From JBJELF01 sp051879015 (GTDB lineage: Bacteria; Bacillota; Clostridia; Lachnospirales; Lachnospiraceae): a DNA stretch of 64,000 bases. The notes below the pieces were generated by a model, which had not been told where the DNA came from, did no database searches, and was given only the letters and a program-made list of their open reading frames with translations. This document shows positions 43,127-51,165 of this stretch, one piece after another (positions within the stretch are counted from its first letter, which is position 1; each line of letters starts with the position of its first letter). The translations under genes and the position numbers were made by a program. The stretch covers positions 6,897-70,896 of the forward strand of contig JBJELF010000040.1 in NCBI GenBank assembly GCA_051879015.1, written 5' to 3'.

Positions 43127-44848
43127 ATGAGAAAAATCAAAAGAGTTGCGGCATTGACTATGGCGAGCAGCATGATTCTTGGATTAGCAGCTTGTTCGCT
43201 CAATGGTGATAATGGCAAGAGTACTAGCGCAGAACAAAACGATGGTCAGGATGACACTCAAGCGCAGGGCAGTGACAGCACCGATAATCAGGATGATGAC
43301 ACAGTTGGTATTAATAGCTGGAAAGCATTTGCGGAGAATGTTACTTTGACCATCCCTGTATATGACAGAGGAGTAAAGGATGTACCTGCTGTCGATAATA
43401 ATTATTGGACAAATTGGATTCAAGAGAACTTTGGCGATAAGTATAATATTACGGTTAAGTTTGAATCAATTCCTATTCAGGATGTTATGACAAAGTATAC
43501 ACAGCTGGCAAACTCTAATTGTTTGCCAACTATCTTGATGGACTATGATTATTCAAATCTTTGTCAGTGGGCTGCAGAGGGATATTTAGCTGCTTATGAT
43601 ATCAAAGAATTTCAGACCATTGCTCCCGTCTACTATGAACAGATGGCTGATAATGACCTCATTAAATACACGGATATAAATGAGGATACCTATTTTGCAT
43701 TGGCAAACAGACCATATGCTCAGGAAAATTATACATATTTGACATTTGTACGTATGGACTGGCTGAAGAAAGTTGGATATGACCATATTCCAAATGGTCG
43801 TAAAGAGTATCTTGATGCAATGAAGAAGATTATGGACAAAGGAATTTGTGAGCATCCAGGTGGAGGTCAGCAGCTTTCCGACAGTGGTCTGGATCAGAAT
43901 TATGCCTACCGCTCATTGGATATCAGTGAGAAAGAATGGGCAGTTTATGGTGATTATGTTGTATCTCCGCTTAGCTGGGATGTACAGTACAATTTGCTGA
44001 AGATGGCAAATGAAGATTATAATGCAGGTATCACGGATCCAGAATATTTTCTTATTGATGCTGAGACTGCAAAGGAAAACTTTATCAATGGAAAGTCCTA
44101 CTCTTATAGTGGATATCTTTCCACAGATATGGATTTTCTGACCGCTTTTTATGAGCAGAATCCAGATGCTGAGTTGGCGTTGAACTATGTGCCTTATGAG
44201 GACTCTTTCGATGATAAGAAATATGGTATGACTCGTGCATATCGTTCCGAAAACCCATTTGGCATGATCATTGCCTTTTCTTCCCAGGCTTCTGAAGAGG
44301 AGATTAGGGCAGCGATGATGTATATGGAATGGATGAGTCAGGAAGATGTATTATTTACGATGCAGTGGGGAATTGAAGGGGAGAACTTTCATTACAATGA
44401 GGAAGGTATTCCAGTCAGTGTAGATGATTACAGTGGCAATTATACACAGGGCTACGACAACAGCAAAGACTATTGGTGTGTGACCATTGAGTCTAGAAAT
44501 TTTGGTACGATTGAGCAGATTATTGAGCAGAACTCTCCTAAAGGACTTCCTCAGGATTTCACGGAGGATATCATTGATTATTATTACACTAGAAAGGCAT
44601 TGGCAGAAGATGGCTATGCAATCGCAGATTGCTTGTTTCATGTAAAAATTACATCAGTTGAAGAGTACAGCGATACCTTGGCAGAGTTGTATGCCGAGTA
44701 TCGTAATGACTTGAATATGTGTGACCCAGATCAATTTGATACTCTATATAAAGAATTTAGCCAGAAATACTTAGATGCCGGTTTTCAGGAAATTATTGAT
44801 GAAAGATTGGAAGCTTATAAGAATGGAAATACTTCCAGCATGAAATAA
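43127..44848 (+). CDS. Extracellular solute-binding lipoprotein (sugar ABC type), orphan
   Basis: A 573-residue lipoprotein. The lipobox LGLAACS places the acylated Cys at residue 23, followed by an Asp/Gln/Ser-rich linker to about 65. The rest resembles family 1 solute-binding proteins of the LipO/LplA type (ESIPIQDVMTKYTQLANSNC, ALANRPYAQENYTYLTFVRM with DWLKKVGYD, YMEWMSQEDVLFTMQWGIEG). No permease or ATPase genes are near, so it must share a transporter encoded elsewhere or act as a sensor. RBS AAGGAG. Confidence 0.87.
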   Translation: MRKIKRVAALTMASSMILGLAACSLNGDNGKSTSAEQNDGQDDTQAQGSDSTDNQDDDTVGINSWKAFAENVTLTIPVYDRGVKDVPAVDNNYWTNWIQENFGDKYNITVKFESIPIQDVMTKYTQLANSNCLPTILMDYDYSNLCQWAAEGYLAAYDIKEFQTIAPVYYEQMADNDLIKYTDINEDTYFALANRPYAQENYTYLTFVRMDWLKKVGYDHIPNGRKEYLDAMKKIMDKGICEHPGGGQQLSDSGLDQNYAYRSLDISEKEWAVYGDYVVSPLSWDVQYNLLKMANEDYNAGITDPEYFLIDAETAKENFINGKSYSYSGYLSTDMDFLTAFYEQNPDAELALNYVPYEDSFDDKKYGMTRAYRSENPFGMIIAFSSQASEEEIRAAMMYMEWMSQEDVLFTMQWGIEGENFHYNEEGIPVSVDDYSGNYTQGYDNSKDYWCVTIESRNFGTIEQIIEQNSPKGLPQDFTEDIIDYYYTRKALAEDGYAIADCLFHVKITSVEEYSDTLAELYAEYRNDLNMCDPDQFDTLYKEFSQKYLDAGFQEIIDERLEAYKNGNTSSMK

Positions 44849-44854
44849 TAGAAG

Positions 44855-44909
44855 GGATACCAAAGTCAAAGGGTCATACATTTCATACCTGCATGAAATG
44901 TATGACTTT
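44855..44909 (+). repeat. Palindromic intergenic repeat, copy K (TTTCATGC type)
   Basis: GGATACCAAAGTCAAAGG, then GTCATACATTTCAT/ATGAAATGTATGAC. It starts 7 nt after a stop codon. Confidence 0.85.
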
Positions 44910-44955
44910 CTATAAATTTTTCTAAGTTTACGGAGAGGGAAGGAAGTACAAAAAG

Positions 44956-45396
44956 ATGAGTTGGATAAGTAATTGTATAAAAGAGCTGCGCAGACAGAAA
45001 CTATTTCAAAATCGTGATCATGAAGAATTGTTTCGAGATACCGTAGAATGTTACAAGATGCGTCCTTTTTTTAGTGCGGGATTATGCAAATGTATCTATT
45101 TGGCAAGCTGGGATATGGAACATTTTGCGATTTTCTTAGAGCCAATCAATCAAATGGTACTGCGTGGTGACACAAATCTGGATTACATGAAAGAATTGGG
45201 AGTGGTGTTGGCTGAGGAAAATGAGGGGCAGTCTCAGCGCGAGATGTATATCTATCAATTGTCCGAGGCATTTTTGGAGGAAATAGATTTTGTACTTCCC
45301 AAAGAAGTGGAAGAATCAGGGGAAGATTGGATTTTAATTTATCACAATGCAAAGAGGGCGGCACAAATCATTGATCGTTATTACAGAAATAAGTAG
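44956..45396 (+). CDS. Hypothetical small cytoplasmic protein
   Basis: A 146-residue protein without signal peptide or transmembrane helix. It is mostly helical in appearance with aromatic and Cys residues in the middle (MRPFFSAGLCKCIYLASWDM) and an acidic second half. I do not recognise a family. The start follows GGAGAGGGAAGG at a long spacing. It lies between repeat K and the tail-to-tail junction with tyrA. Confidence 0.65.
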   Translation: MSWISNCIKELRRQKLFQNRDHEELFRDTVECYKMRPFFSAGLCKCIYLASWDMEHFAIFLEPINQMVLRGDTNLDYMKELGVVLAEENEGQSQREMYIYQLSEAFLEEIDFVLPKEVEESGEDWILIYHNAKRAAQIIDRYYRNK

Positions 45397-45409
45397 TCCT
45401 AGAGAAATC

Positions 45410-45461
45410 ATAGGATGTTGGGGCCAAAAAATATTTTGACCCCTTGATACCTACAGATTGC
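45410..45461 (-). repeat. Palindromic intergenic repeat, copy H (core, minus orientation)
   Basis: On the minus strand it reads GCAATCTGTAGGTATCAAGG, then GGTCAAAA/TTTTGGCCCCAACATC. It lies between convergent genes and resembles a bidirectional terminator. Confidence 0.75.
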
Positions 45462-45499
45462 CGCGTAAAGCTCCATTCGACGCAGTCGATTGGAGTGGT

Positions 45500-46588
45500 T
45501 CACGGAAGATAAACACTATGATTATGCTGCTTTAAAATATCCATCGCTTTTATGCGGGATGCCTCATCATAAAATTCAATTTTAAGAACTCCAGGGTCGG
45601 AAAGGCGATTGTTGCTGATGCCGATATTTTTGATGCTGACTTCATGGTACGCCAGAAAAGAGGAAATGGCGGCAATAGCACCAGGGCGATCCTCGATATC
45701 CAAGAAGATGGAATATTGTGGCGGAAGTGCTCCTTTTGAGCGTTCTGGAATGGAGCTGCGGTATGCGCCGGATTCCTCAAATAATTGATGGATGGCGGCA
45801 CCATTGCCGCTGCGAATATCGGTTAAGGTATGCTGCAAAGATGCAATGTAATCTTCCAACAAGTCTCCTAGATTGTCGCGGTTGGTCATGCAAATCTGTT
45901 CCCACATGATAGGGGAGGACGAGGCAATACGAGTGATATCCTTGAAGCCACCGGCAGCAATTCGTCTCATCACTTGATCTTCTGAGTCGGAATCTTTTAC
46001 CAGATTAACCAGAGAGGCAGCAACGATATGGGGCAGATGGCTGATGCCGGCTACACTATAGTCATGCTTATGATAGTCTAAGATTAAAGGAATTGCTTTC
46101 AAATCTCTGACCATCATAAGCATCAAGTCCAGTTGAGCTTGGGTTGACTGAGTTGTTGGAGTCAGTACATAATAGGCATTTTCTAAAAGATGGTCGGTAG
46201 AGTTTTGATATCCAGTGCGCTCTGAGCCAGTCATGGGATGACCGCCAATAAAATATTTTTCCATGTCTAGTCGGATGATTTCCTCGTGGATATTGGTTTT
46301 AGTGCTTCCAACATCGGTCAGCAGAGTGCCCTCCTTTACAATCGGTTTGAGTAAATTTAAATAGTAGGCATTGTAGGAAACGGGAGTGCAGAGAAAGATA
46401 ATGTCACAGTCAGCCAGTTTTTCGTCCACACGGTCTAAAATAATATCGATATTGCCGTCGGCAGCTGCCTGTTCCAGGGTGGAGCGAGTGCGGGCGTAGG
46501 CCATAATTTGATAGTCTGGGTGTATTTTTTTAATACGTCTTGCTATAGAACCGCCAATCAGTCCAAAGCCAATAAATCCAAGTGTCAT
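45500..46588 (-). CDS. tyrA: Prephenate dehydrogenase with C-terminal ACT domain
   Basis: Converts prephenate to 4-hydroxyphenylpyruvate in tyrosine synthesis. It has 362 residues from the ATG at 46588 (MTLGFIGFGLIGGSIARRIK), which has AGGAGAT upstream; the frame extends to 46681 without conservation. The Rossmann motif GFGLIGGS is followed by DVGSTKTNI and GGHPMTGSERTGY, both typical of TyrA. The C-terminal ACT domain (YSIFLDIEDRPGAIAAISSF) suggests feedback control by tyrosine. A perfect hairpin (46619-46647) lies in its 5' leader. Confidence 0.94.
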   Translation of the reverse strand: MTLGFIGFGLIGGSIARRIKKIHPDYQIMAYARTRSTLEQAAADGNIDIILDRVDEKLADCDIIFLCTPVSYNAYYLNLLKPIVKEGTLLTDVGSTKTNIHEEIIRLDMEKYFIGGHPMTGSERTGYQNSTDHLLENAYYVLTPTTQSTQAQLDLMLMMVRDLKAIPLILDYHKHDYSVAGISHLPHIVAASLVNLVKDSDSEDQVMRRIAAGGFKDITRIASSSPIMWEQICMTNRDNLGDLLEDYIASLQHTLTDIRSGNGAAIHQLFEESGAYRSSIPERSKGALPPQYSIFLDIEDRPGAIAAISSFLAYHEVSIKNIGISNNRLSDPGVLKIEFYDEASRIKAMDILKQHNHSVYLP

Positions 46589-46618
46589 AAAATTGTATCT
46601 CCTAATGTGATATTTGTG

Positions 46619-46647
46619 ATGTCGCCGTTTTAGTAAAGCGGCGACAT
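46619..46647. repeat. Second palindromic repeat family, copy 1
   Basis: A perfect 9-bp stem ATGTCGCCG/CGGCGACAT around TTTTAGTAAAG. A close relative, including the loop and the following ATTT-AAAT, occurs at 61885-61913. Confidence 0.7.
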
Positions 46648-46780
46648 TTGAAATTCTATGCAATTGTAAGGCATAAGGCAATAAAAGTCAAGTTTAAGTG
46701 TTTAAAAATTTAACACATAAAATCATTGAACTGTATGAGCAAGTAGAGAGATAGTTCAAATGGTTCATGTTTTGTTGCTT

Positions 46781-46838
46781 CCAAAGTCCTGCTTTTTCAT
46801 GTAAACATGAAAAGCAGGACCTTTTGACTTGGTATCAT
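46781..46838. repeat. Palindromic intergenic repeat, copy L (CATG-centred type)
   Basis: CCAAAGTCCTGCTTTTTCATG/CATGAAAAGCAGGACCTTTTG arms, then ACTTGGTATCAT. Its end ATGATACC, read on the minus strand, supplies the TGA stop of the phosphoesterase gene. Confidence 0.85.
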
Positions 46839-47779
46839 ATTCGTTTAGAATGCGATGTCTTTGCTTGATGTTGTAGAGTGATGCAGACTATTTCTGGTAA
46901 ATTGTTGAGACGAATATTAATCGAGTGAGTGCCTAGTCCTGCGCTGATGATGCTGTCTTTCCCATGAATCTTTAAGTGTCCACGGTCTCTTTTGCAGAAA
47001 AATTGAAATTGTGGTGTCATAAGTCCACCAAGAAAGGGCAATCGTATGGTGCCGCCATGAAAATGTCCAGACAAAGATAAATCCGCTCCCCAGTCAATAT
47101 ATTGCTCTAGGTAAAGTGGGGAGTGGGCCAGCAAAATACAAAAGCCGTTTTTGGGAGCCGGACCAAGTTTGCTTTGAACATAGTCAGAAGCCATTGGATA
47201 TTTGAGGAATTTATGAGAATAATAAGGTTCATCAATATCTAAGCCTGCGAGATAAAGGTAGCAGTCCTTGACCTTAATTTGGCATAGTTCATTCTCAAGA
47301 TACACAATGTTAGGATCAAGCTCTGCACGAAAGCGAGTGTACCAATCAGGAAATAGTTCAGGGGCATTTTTCATACGTTGTTCATGATTGCCGTTGGAGT
47401 AGATAACAGGGTATGATTGAGCCAGTGTGTTGATGACATGGAGAGGAATGTGAAAATCACATTTGTGATAAGATTTTGTAATCATACTGTCACCGCCGCA
47501 CAGCACTAAATCAGGATGAAATTGGTCGATGGCTTCCAATAATGATGCATTATCATTGCCAAACACCTGATTATGCAAATCTGACAGAAACACCAAGCGA
47601 TATCCATCAAGACCTACTGGTATTTCAGGTGATGTAATGCTATAATGAGTAGTTGTAAAATGTTTGCGCTCCCACTGAGAGCGTATTAGGCAGAGGATAG
47701 CGGCAAGGCTCATTGATGTTCCAAAAATGGCAAGCTGTTTTGTGTGTTTCATAAATTTTAGTCTGGTGCGAACACCCAT
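46835..47779 (-). CDS. Metallophosphoesterase (calcineurin-like, membrane-anchored)
   Basis: A hydrolase of the YkuE/YaeI-like calcineurin family, 314 residues from 47779 or 305 from the ATG at 47752. A hydrophobic anchor (LAIFGTSMSLAAILCLI) is near the N-terminus. The metal motifs are complete: DLH in LVFLSDLHNQVFG, GGD in LCGGDSMI, GNHE in YSNGNHEQRM, LAHSPLYL, and GHFHGG. The substrate is unknown. The start is uncertain because neither ATG has a clear RBS. The stop codon is formed by repeat L. Confidence 0.88.
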   Translation of the reverse strand: MGVRTRLKFMKHTKQLAIFGTSMSLAAILCLIRSQWERKHFTTTHYSITSPEIPVGLDGYRLVFLSDLHNQVFGNDNASLLEAIDQFHPDLVLCGGDSMITKSYHKCDFHIPLHVINTLAQSYPVIYSNGNHEQRMKNAPELFPDWYTRFRAELDPNIVYLENELCQIKVKDCYLYLAGLDIDEPYYSHKFLKYPMASDYVQSKLGPAPKNGFCILLAHSPLYLEQYIDWGADLSLSGHFHGGTIRLPFLGGLMTPQFQFFCKRDRGHLKIHGKDSIISAGLGTHSINIRLNNLPEIVCITLQHQAKTSHSKRI

Positions 47780-48042
47780 TGCCTTTTGGCGGTGGGAGGA
47801 GCACCATTTTCCTTTCTAACAGAATTTACTTTTCTGTTGTTTTGTGATAAAATAAATTGGCAATATCTGAGATAGGGAAAATTGTTGCGTGAAAAATACC
47901 CCTGTCGGTATCTTGAAAAGTATATATGAGGTTGTCGTACAAGAAGTCCTCGCAGATATAGTGTAAAATTGTGAAAGAAAATTGTCAAGCCTTGTTGTAT
48001 AGAAAAACTGGGGAGGAAAAAAGCAAAAGGAGATGTTGTATT
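47780..48042. other. Divergent intergenic region before scpA
   Basis: It must hold promoters for the phosphoesterase (minus) and scpA (plus). TATA-like boxes are seen (GATAAAAT at about 47846, TATAGTG at about 47957), but no -35/-10 pair is convincing. Confidence 0.35.
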
Positions 48043-48834
48043 ATGCAGATTGAAATAAAATTAAATTCATTTGAAGGTCCATTAGATTTACTGCTGCATT
48101 TAATTGATAAAAACAAGGTCAATATTTACGACATTCCAATTGCGGAAATTACGAAACAGTATATGGAATACATTGATAGTTTGGAAGTTGATGATCTGGA
48201 TTTGATGAGTGACTTTTTGGTGATGGGTGCAACTTTGATTCAGATAAAAGTTGAAATGTTGCTGCCTCCAGAGGTGGATGAAATGGGAGAAGAAATTGAC
48301 CCGCGCGAAGACTTGGCGGAACGTCTGGTAGAATATCGTATGTTTAAGATAGCAGCTGCTGAGCTGAAAGAGAGAGAAAATGATGAATTTTTTTTGCATC
48401 GAAGAGAAGTACCGAAAGAGGTGGAGACCTATCAGCCGCCAGTAGAGCTCTTTAGTTTGTTAGAAGATGTGAGTGCGGAGCAGTTAAAAAAATTATATCA
48501 GGATTTGGTTGCCCGCAGTGAGGAGCGAGTAGATACTGTGCGAAGCAAATTTGGCACCATTACCAAAGAAAAATTGCGTGTTTCCGATAAAATTACAGCA
48601 ATTATGGAGTATAGCAGGACAAGACCAGTTTTTGCTTTTCGCAATGTATTAAATGAAAGCAGCAGTCGTGTAGATGTGGTGGTGACTTTGTTGGCTTGCC
48701 TGGAATTGATTAAGATGGGATACATCTTTGTGAGCCAGGAAGAAGCCTTTGGAGAAATCTATATGGAATGGAATGTGAACCAGACAGCAGCGTTGGATAA
48801 GGAGGCTTTGGCAGAATATGACAAGGGATTATAA
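48043..48834 (+). CDS. scpA: Segregation and condensation protein A (kleisin)
   Basis: The kleisin subunit that bridges SMC heads in chromosome condensation, 263 residues. It starts at 48043 (MQIEIKLNSFEGPLDLLLHL) after AAAAGGAG; the upstream in-frame start at 47971 is not conserved. Motifs are FEGPLDLLLHLI, YDIPIAEITKQYMEYI, LVMGATLIQIKVEMLLP at the N-terminus, and the winged helix with LACLELIKMGYIFVSQEE at the C-terminus. It overlaps scpB by 17 nt, so translation is coupled. Confidence 0.95.
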   Translation: MQIEIKLNSFEGPLDLLLHLIDKNKVNIYDIPIAEITKQYMEYIDSLEVDDLDLMSDFLVMGATLIQIKVEMLLPPEVDEMGEEIDPREDLAERLVEYRMFKIAAAELKERENDEFFLHRREVPKEVETYQPPVELFSLLEDVSAEQLKKLYQDLVARSEERVDTVRSKFGTITKEKLRVSDKITAIMEYSRTRPVFAFRNVLNESSSRVDVVVTLLACLELIKMGYIFVSQEEAFGEIYMEWNVNQTAALDKEALAEYDKGL

Positions 48835-49432
48835 GAAAGGTCAAATAGAAGCAATTTTGTTTACTATGGGAGAGTCAGTAACACTTTCTACGCTGGCAGA
48901 GGTTCTGGAGCTGCCCAAAAAAGAGGTGCAAAGTCTTCTTCATGAGATGATGGCAGCCTATGAAATGGAGCAGAGAGGAATTCGTATTTTGGAGCTAGAG
49001 GACAGTTATCAAATGTGCAGTGCCAGGGAATATTATGATATACTGACCAAGGTAGCGGCAAAGCCAAAAAAAAATAATTTGAGTGATGCCATGTTGGAGG
49101 TCTTGGCCATTGTGGCCTATCAGCAGCCAGTGACGAAAAGTACCATTGAAAAAATTCGGGGAGTACGCTCTGACCATCCAGTCAATAAATTGCTGGAATA
49201 TGAGTTGATTGAGGAACGAGGAAGGTTGGAAGCACCGGGACGTCCTATTTTATTTGGTACGACGGAGGGATTTTTGCGCCAATTTGGTTTCTCTTCGGTG
49301 AAAGAGCTTCCTCAGTTGGAGCATGAAGAAATGATAGAGGATAAAAAATTAGATGCTTCAGCAGAGGATGCAGGAGAAAAATTAGAACAGATCGAAAAAA
49401 ATGAAATCTTTGATCCAATTTTAGGATACTAA
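48818..49432 (+). CDS. scpB: Segregation and condensation protein B
   Basis: A winged-helix partner of ScpA and SMC, 204 residues. Conserved parts are AILFTMGESVTLSTLAEVL, LSDAMLEVLAIVAYQQPVTK, STIEKIRGVRSDHPVNKLLE, and GRPILFGTTEGFLRQFG. The C-terminal 35 residues are acidic and variable. The final Gly-Tyr-stop (GGATACTAA) belongs to the left end of repeat copy J, so the repeat defines the protein's last codons. Confidence 0.95.
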   Translation: MTRDYKKGQIEAILFTMGESVTLSTLAEVLELPKKEVQSLLHEMMAAYEMEQRGIRILELEDSYQMCSAREYYDILTKVAAKPKKNNLSDAMLEVLAIVAYQQPVTKSTIEKIRGVRSDHPVNKLLEYELIEERGRLEAPGRPILFGTTEGFLRQFGFSSVKELPQLEHEEMIEDKKLDASAEDAGEKLEQIEKNEIFDPILGY

Positions 49433-49486
49433 GGTTAAAAGGTTATACATTTCATGCTTGCATGAAAAGGTATGATTTTGAGACTT
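49424..49486 (+). repeat. Palindromic intergenic repeat, copy J, overlapping the end of scpB
   Basis: GGATACTAAGGTTAAAAGG, then TACATTTCATGC/GCATGAAAAGGTA and GAGACTTATCA. It is followed by AAAACATGAGAAAGTAG, the left arm of the module at 40256-40268. Confidence 0.75.
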
Positions 49487-49559
49487 ATCAAAACATGAGA
49501 AAGTAGTCTAAATGGGGCTGATTTCAAAATTTTATAAATGAAATAGTTTGGAGGAATTT

Positions 49560-49952
49560 ATGTTTACAAGGAAAAAAATACAGGTAGTGATGTTAAGTTG
49601 TGTAACAATGGTAACATTGGTTGTTGGAATGATAAAGAGTGCGCAATTAATGGAGGAAGAAAAGGAATATCAACTTCGTCAGGCTTCCATTGAAGTGGGA
49701 AAACAACAGCTGCAGAAGCAGGAGGAAGAACAGGCTTTAAAAGAAAGTGAAGTTAGCAGCTTAAAGAAGCAAAATCAGCAGCAGGAAAGCTCTTGGAAGG
49801 AAGTTCAAAAATTAAATGAGGAGCAAGTACAAAATTTGAGTCAATTAGAGTTAGAAAAAGAGAGTCTGCAAGCGGAAGTTAATGCTGAGGAGGATAGAAA
49901 AGAAAATCTTCAGCAGCAGAAGGATGAGATTCAGCAGCAGTTACTGCCATAA
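49560..49952 (+). CDS. Hypothetical membrane-anchored coiled-coil protein
   Basis: A 130-residue protein from the ATG at 49560, preceded by TTGGAGG (the in-frame ATG at 49548 has none). Residues 7-26 form a transmembrane segment (QVVMLSCVTMVTLVVGMI). From 30 on it is an almost pure coiled coil, rich in Glu and Gln (KQNQQQESSWKEVQKLNEEQ). It resembles the N-terminal half of the following NodB protein and may pair with it. No known family was recognised. Confidence 0.7.
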   Translation: MFTRKKIQVVMLSCVTMVTLVVGMIKSAQLMEEEKEYQLRQASIEVGKQQLQKQEEEQALKESEVSSLKKQNQQQESSWKEVQKLNEEQVQNLSQLELEKESLQAEVNAEEDRKENLQQQKDEIQQQLLP

Positions 49953-49978
49953 CTTTTAAGTAAAAAGGGGATAAAAAA

Positions 49979-51115
49979 ATGAAAAAAAAATACATGTGGA
50001 AGAAATATGTATGGATTAGCCTGATTTTTTTGTGTGCTTGGGTTATTATGTTTTGGGGATTTCGCAGAGTTGAAAAGCGTTATGAGGAAAAGAAAGTAAT
50101 GCAGGAAGAAGAATTGCAAAATCAATCCTTTCAGGAAGAAGAAAACGAAAAGAAAATCAATGCATTAGAGGAATCCATTGGGGAATTGGCAGAGCAGAGT
50201 GAGCAGTTGGCACAAAGGTTATCTTCTGAGCAGGAGGAGCAGGTTTCTTTGTGTCAGGCTGTCTTGGAATGCGAAAATCAAAAAATACAGCTGATACAGG
50301 AGTTGACAGATTTACAGTCAGAAAATCAGAGGGCTTTGAGTGAGATTGAGGTTTTAGCTTCGAGTCTTCGCTCTCAGCAGGAGAGTATTGCTGAGTCAAT
50401 CCGTCAGGAAAGTATAGCGGAGTCAATTCGCCAGGAAAGTGCAGCAGAATCTATCCGTCAGGAGCAGCTGTCGAGTAGCCAACCCCAGGTGACTGGAAAA
50501 AACGTCTATCTTACATTTGATGATGGACCATCGTACTTGACGCAGGCAGTATTAGATACGTTGGACCAGTATGGTGTGAAAGCCACTTTTTTTGTGGTAT
50601 ATAATCCGCAGAATGAAAATTTATATAAAGAGATCGTTAATCGAGGTCATGCGATCGGTATTCATTCGACAACTCACTCTTATAGTCAGATTTATGCTTC
50701 CTACGAGGCATGGCTGAATGATTTTACACAAATCTACAACTATGTCTGGCAGGTGACGGGCGTAAGAGCTCAGCTATATCGTTTTCCAGGAGGAAGCAAT
50801 GGAAGTCATTGTCCAAGTAATGTAAAGGAGCAGGCTATCGCATATTTGCACAGCATTGGAGTCGAATATTTCGACTGGAATGTGGTATGTGGGGATGGAG
50901 ATGTAGTGACAGCAGAGGAATCCTATAATAATGTGGTCAGCACAATTAATCAGCGCACAATTCCTGTGGTATTGATGCATGATGGGGCAAAGAAGGAAAC
51001 GACATTAGAATCATTGCCGCGAATTTTACAGCAGTTAAAGGATTGGGGATACTGTTTTGCTCCTCTCAGTATAGACGTGCCGCCCATTCATCAGGGAGAA
51101 AGTTGGGATTATTAG
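49979..51115 (+). CDS. Membrane-anchored polysaccharide deacetylase with coiled-coil stalk
   Basis: A 378-residue protein. A transmembrane helix (VWISLIFLCAWVIMFWGF) is followed by a coiled coil at 35-135, three nine-residue repeats (SIAESIRQE type) at about 137-163, and a NodB deacetylase domain from about 175. Catalytic motifs are VYLTFDDGPSYLTQAVLDTL (base Asp and metal Asp), GIHSTTHS (metal His), LYRFPGGSN and VVLMHDG. It probably removes acetyl groups from peptidoglycan N-acetylglucosamine or muramic acid. It lies 26 nt after the coiled-coil protein and is likely cotranscribed. Confidence 0.88.
   Translation: MKKKYMWKKYVWISLIFLCAWVIMFWGFRRVEKRYEEKKVMQEEELQNQSFQEEENEKKINALEESIGELAEQSEQLAQRLSSEQEEQVSLCQAVLECENQKIQLIQELTDLQSENQRALSEIEVLASSLRSQQESIAESIRQESIAESIRQESAAESIRQEQLSSSQPQVTGKNVYLTFDDGPSYLTQAVLDTLDQYGVKATFFVVYNPQNENLYKEIVNRGHAIGIHSTTHSYSQIYASYEAWLNDFTQIYNYVWQVTGVRAQLYRFPGGSNGSHCPSNVKEQAIAYLHSIGVEYFDWNVVCGDGDVVTAEESYNNVVSTINQRTIPVVLMHDGAKKETTLESLPRILQQLKDWGYCFAPLSIDVPPIHQGESWDY
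50386..50466 (+). repeat. 27-bp coding tandem repeat in the deacetylase stalk
   Basis: Three units encode SIAESIRQE, SIAESIRQE and SAAESIRQE. They differ at synonymous positions, so the array is not very recent. Confidence 0.8.
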
Positions 51116-51165
51116 GTATACTAAAAATGTGTTTTTCATAAGATGGGTTAATAAGCGAAGTAATT

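Noticed and set aside
39541..49500. CRISPR array from recurring palindromes
   Set aside because: The copies are dispersed over tens of kilobases between genes, differ in sequence and orientation, and have no regular spacers or cas genes.
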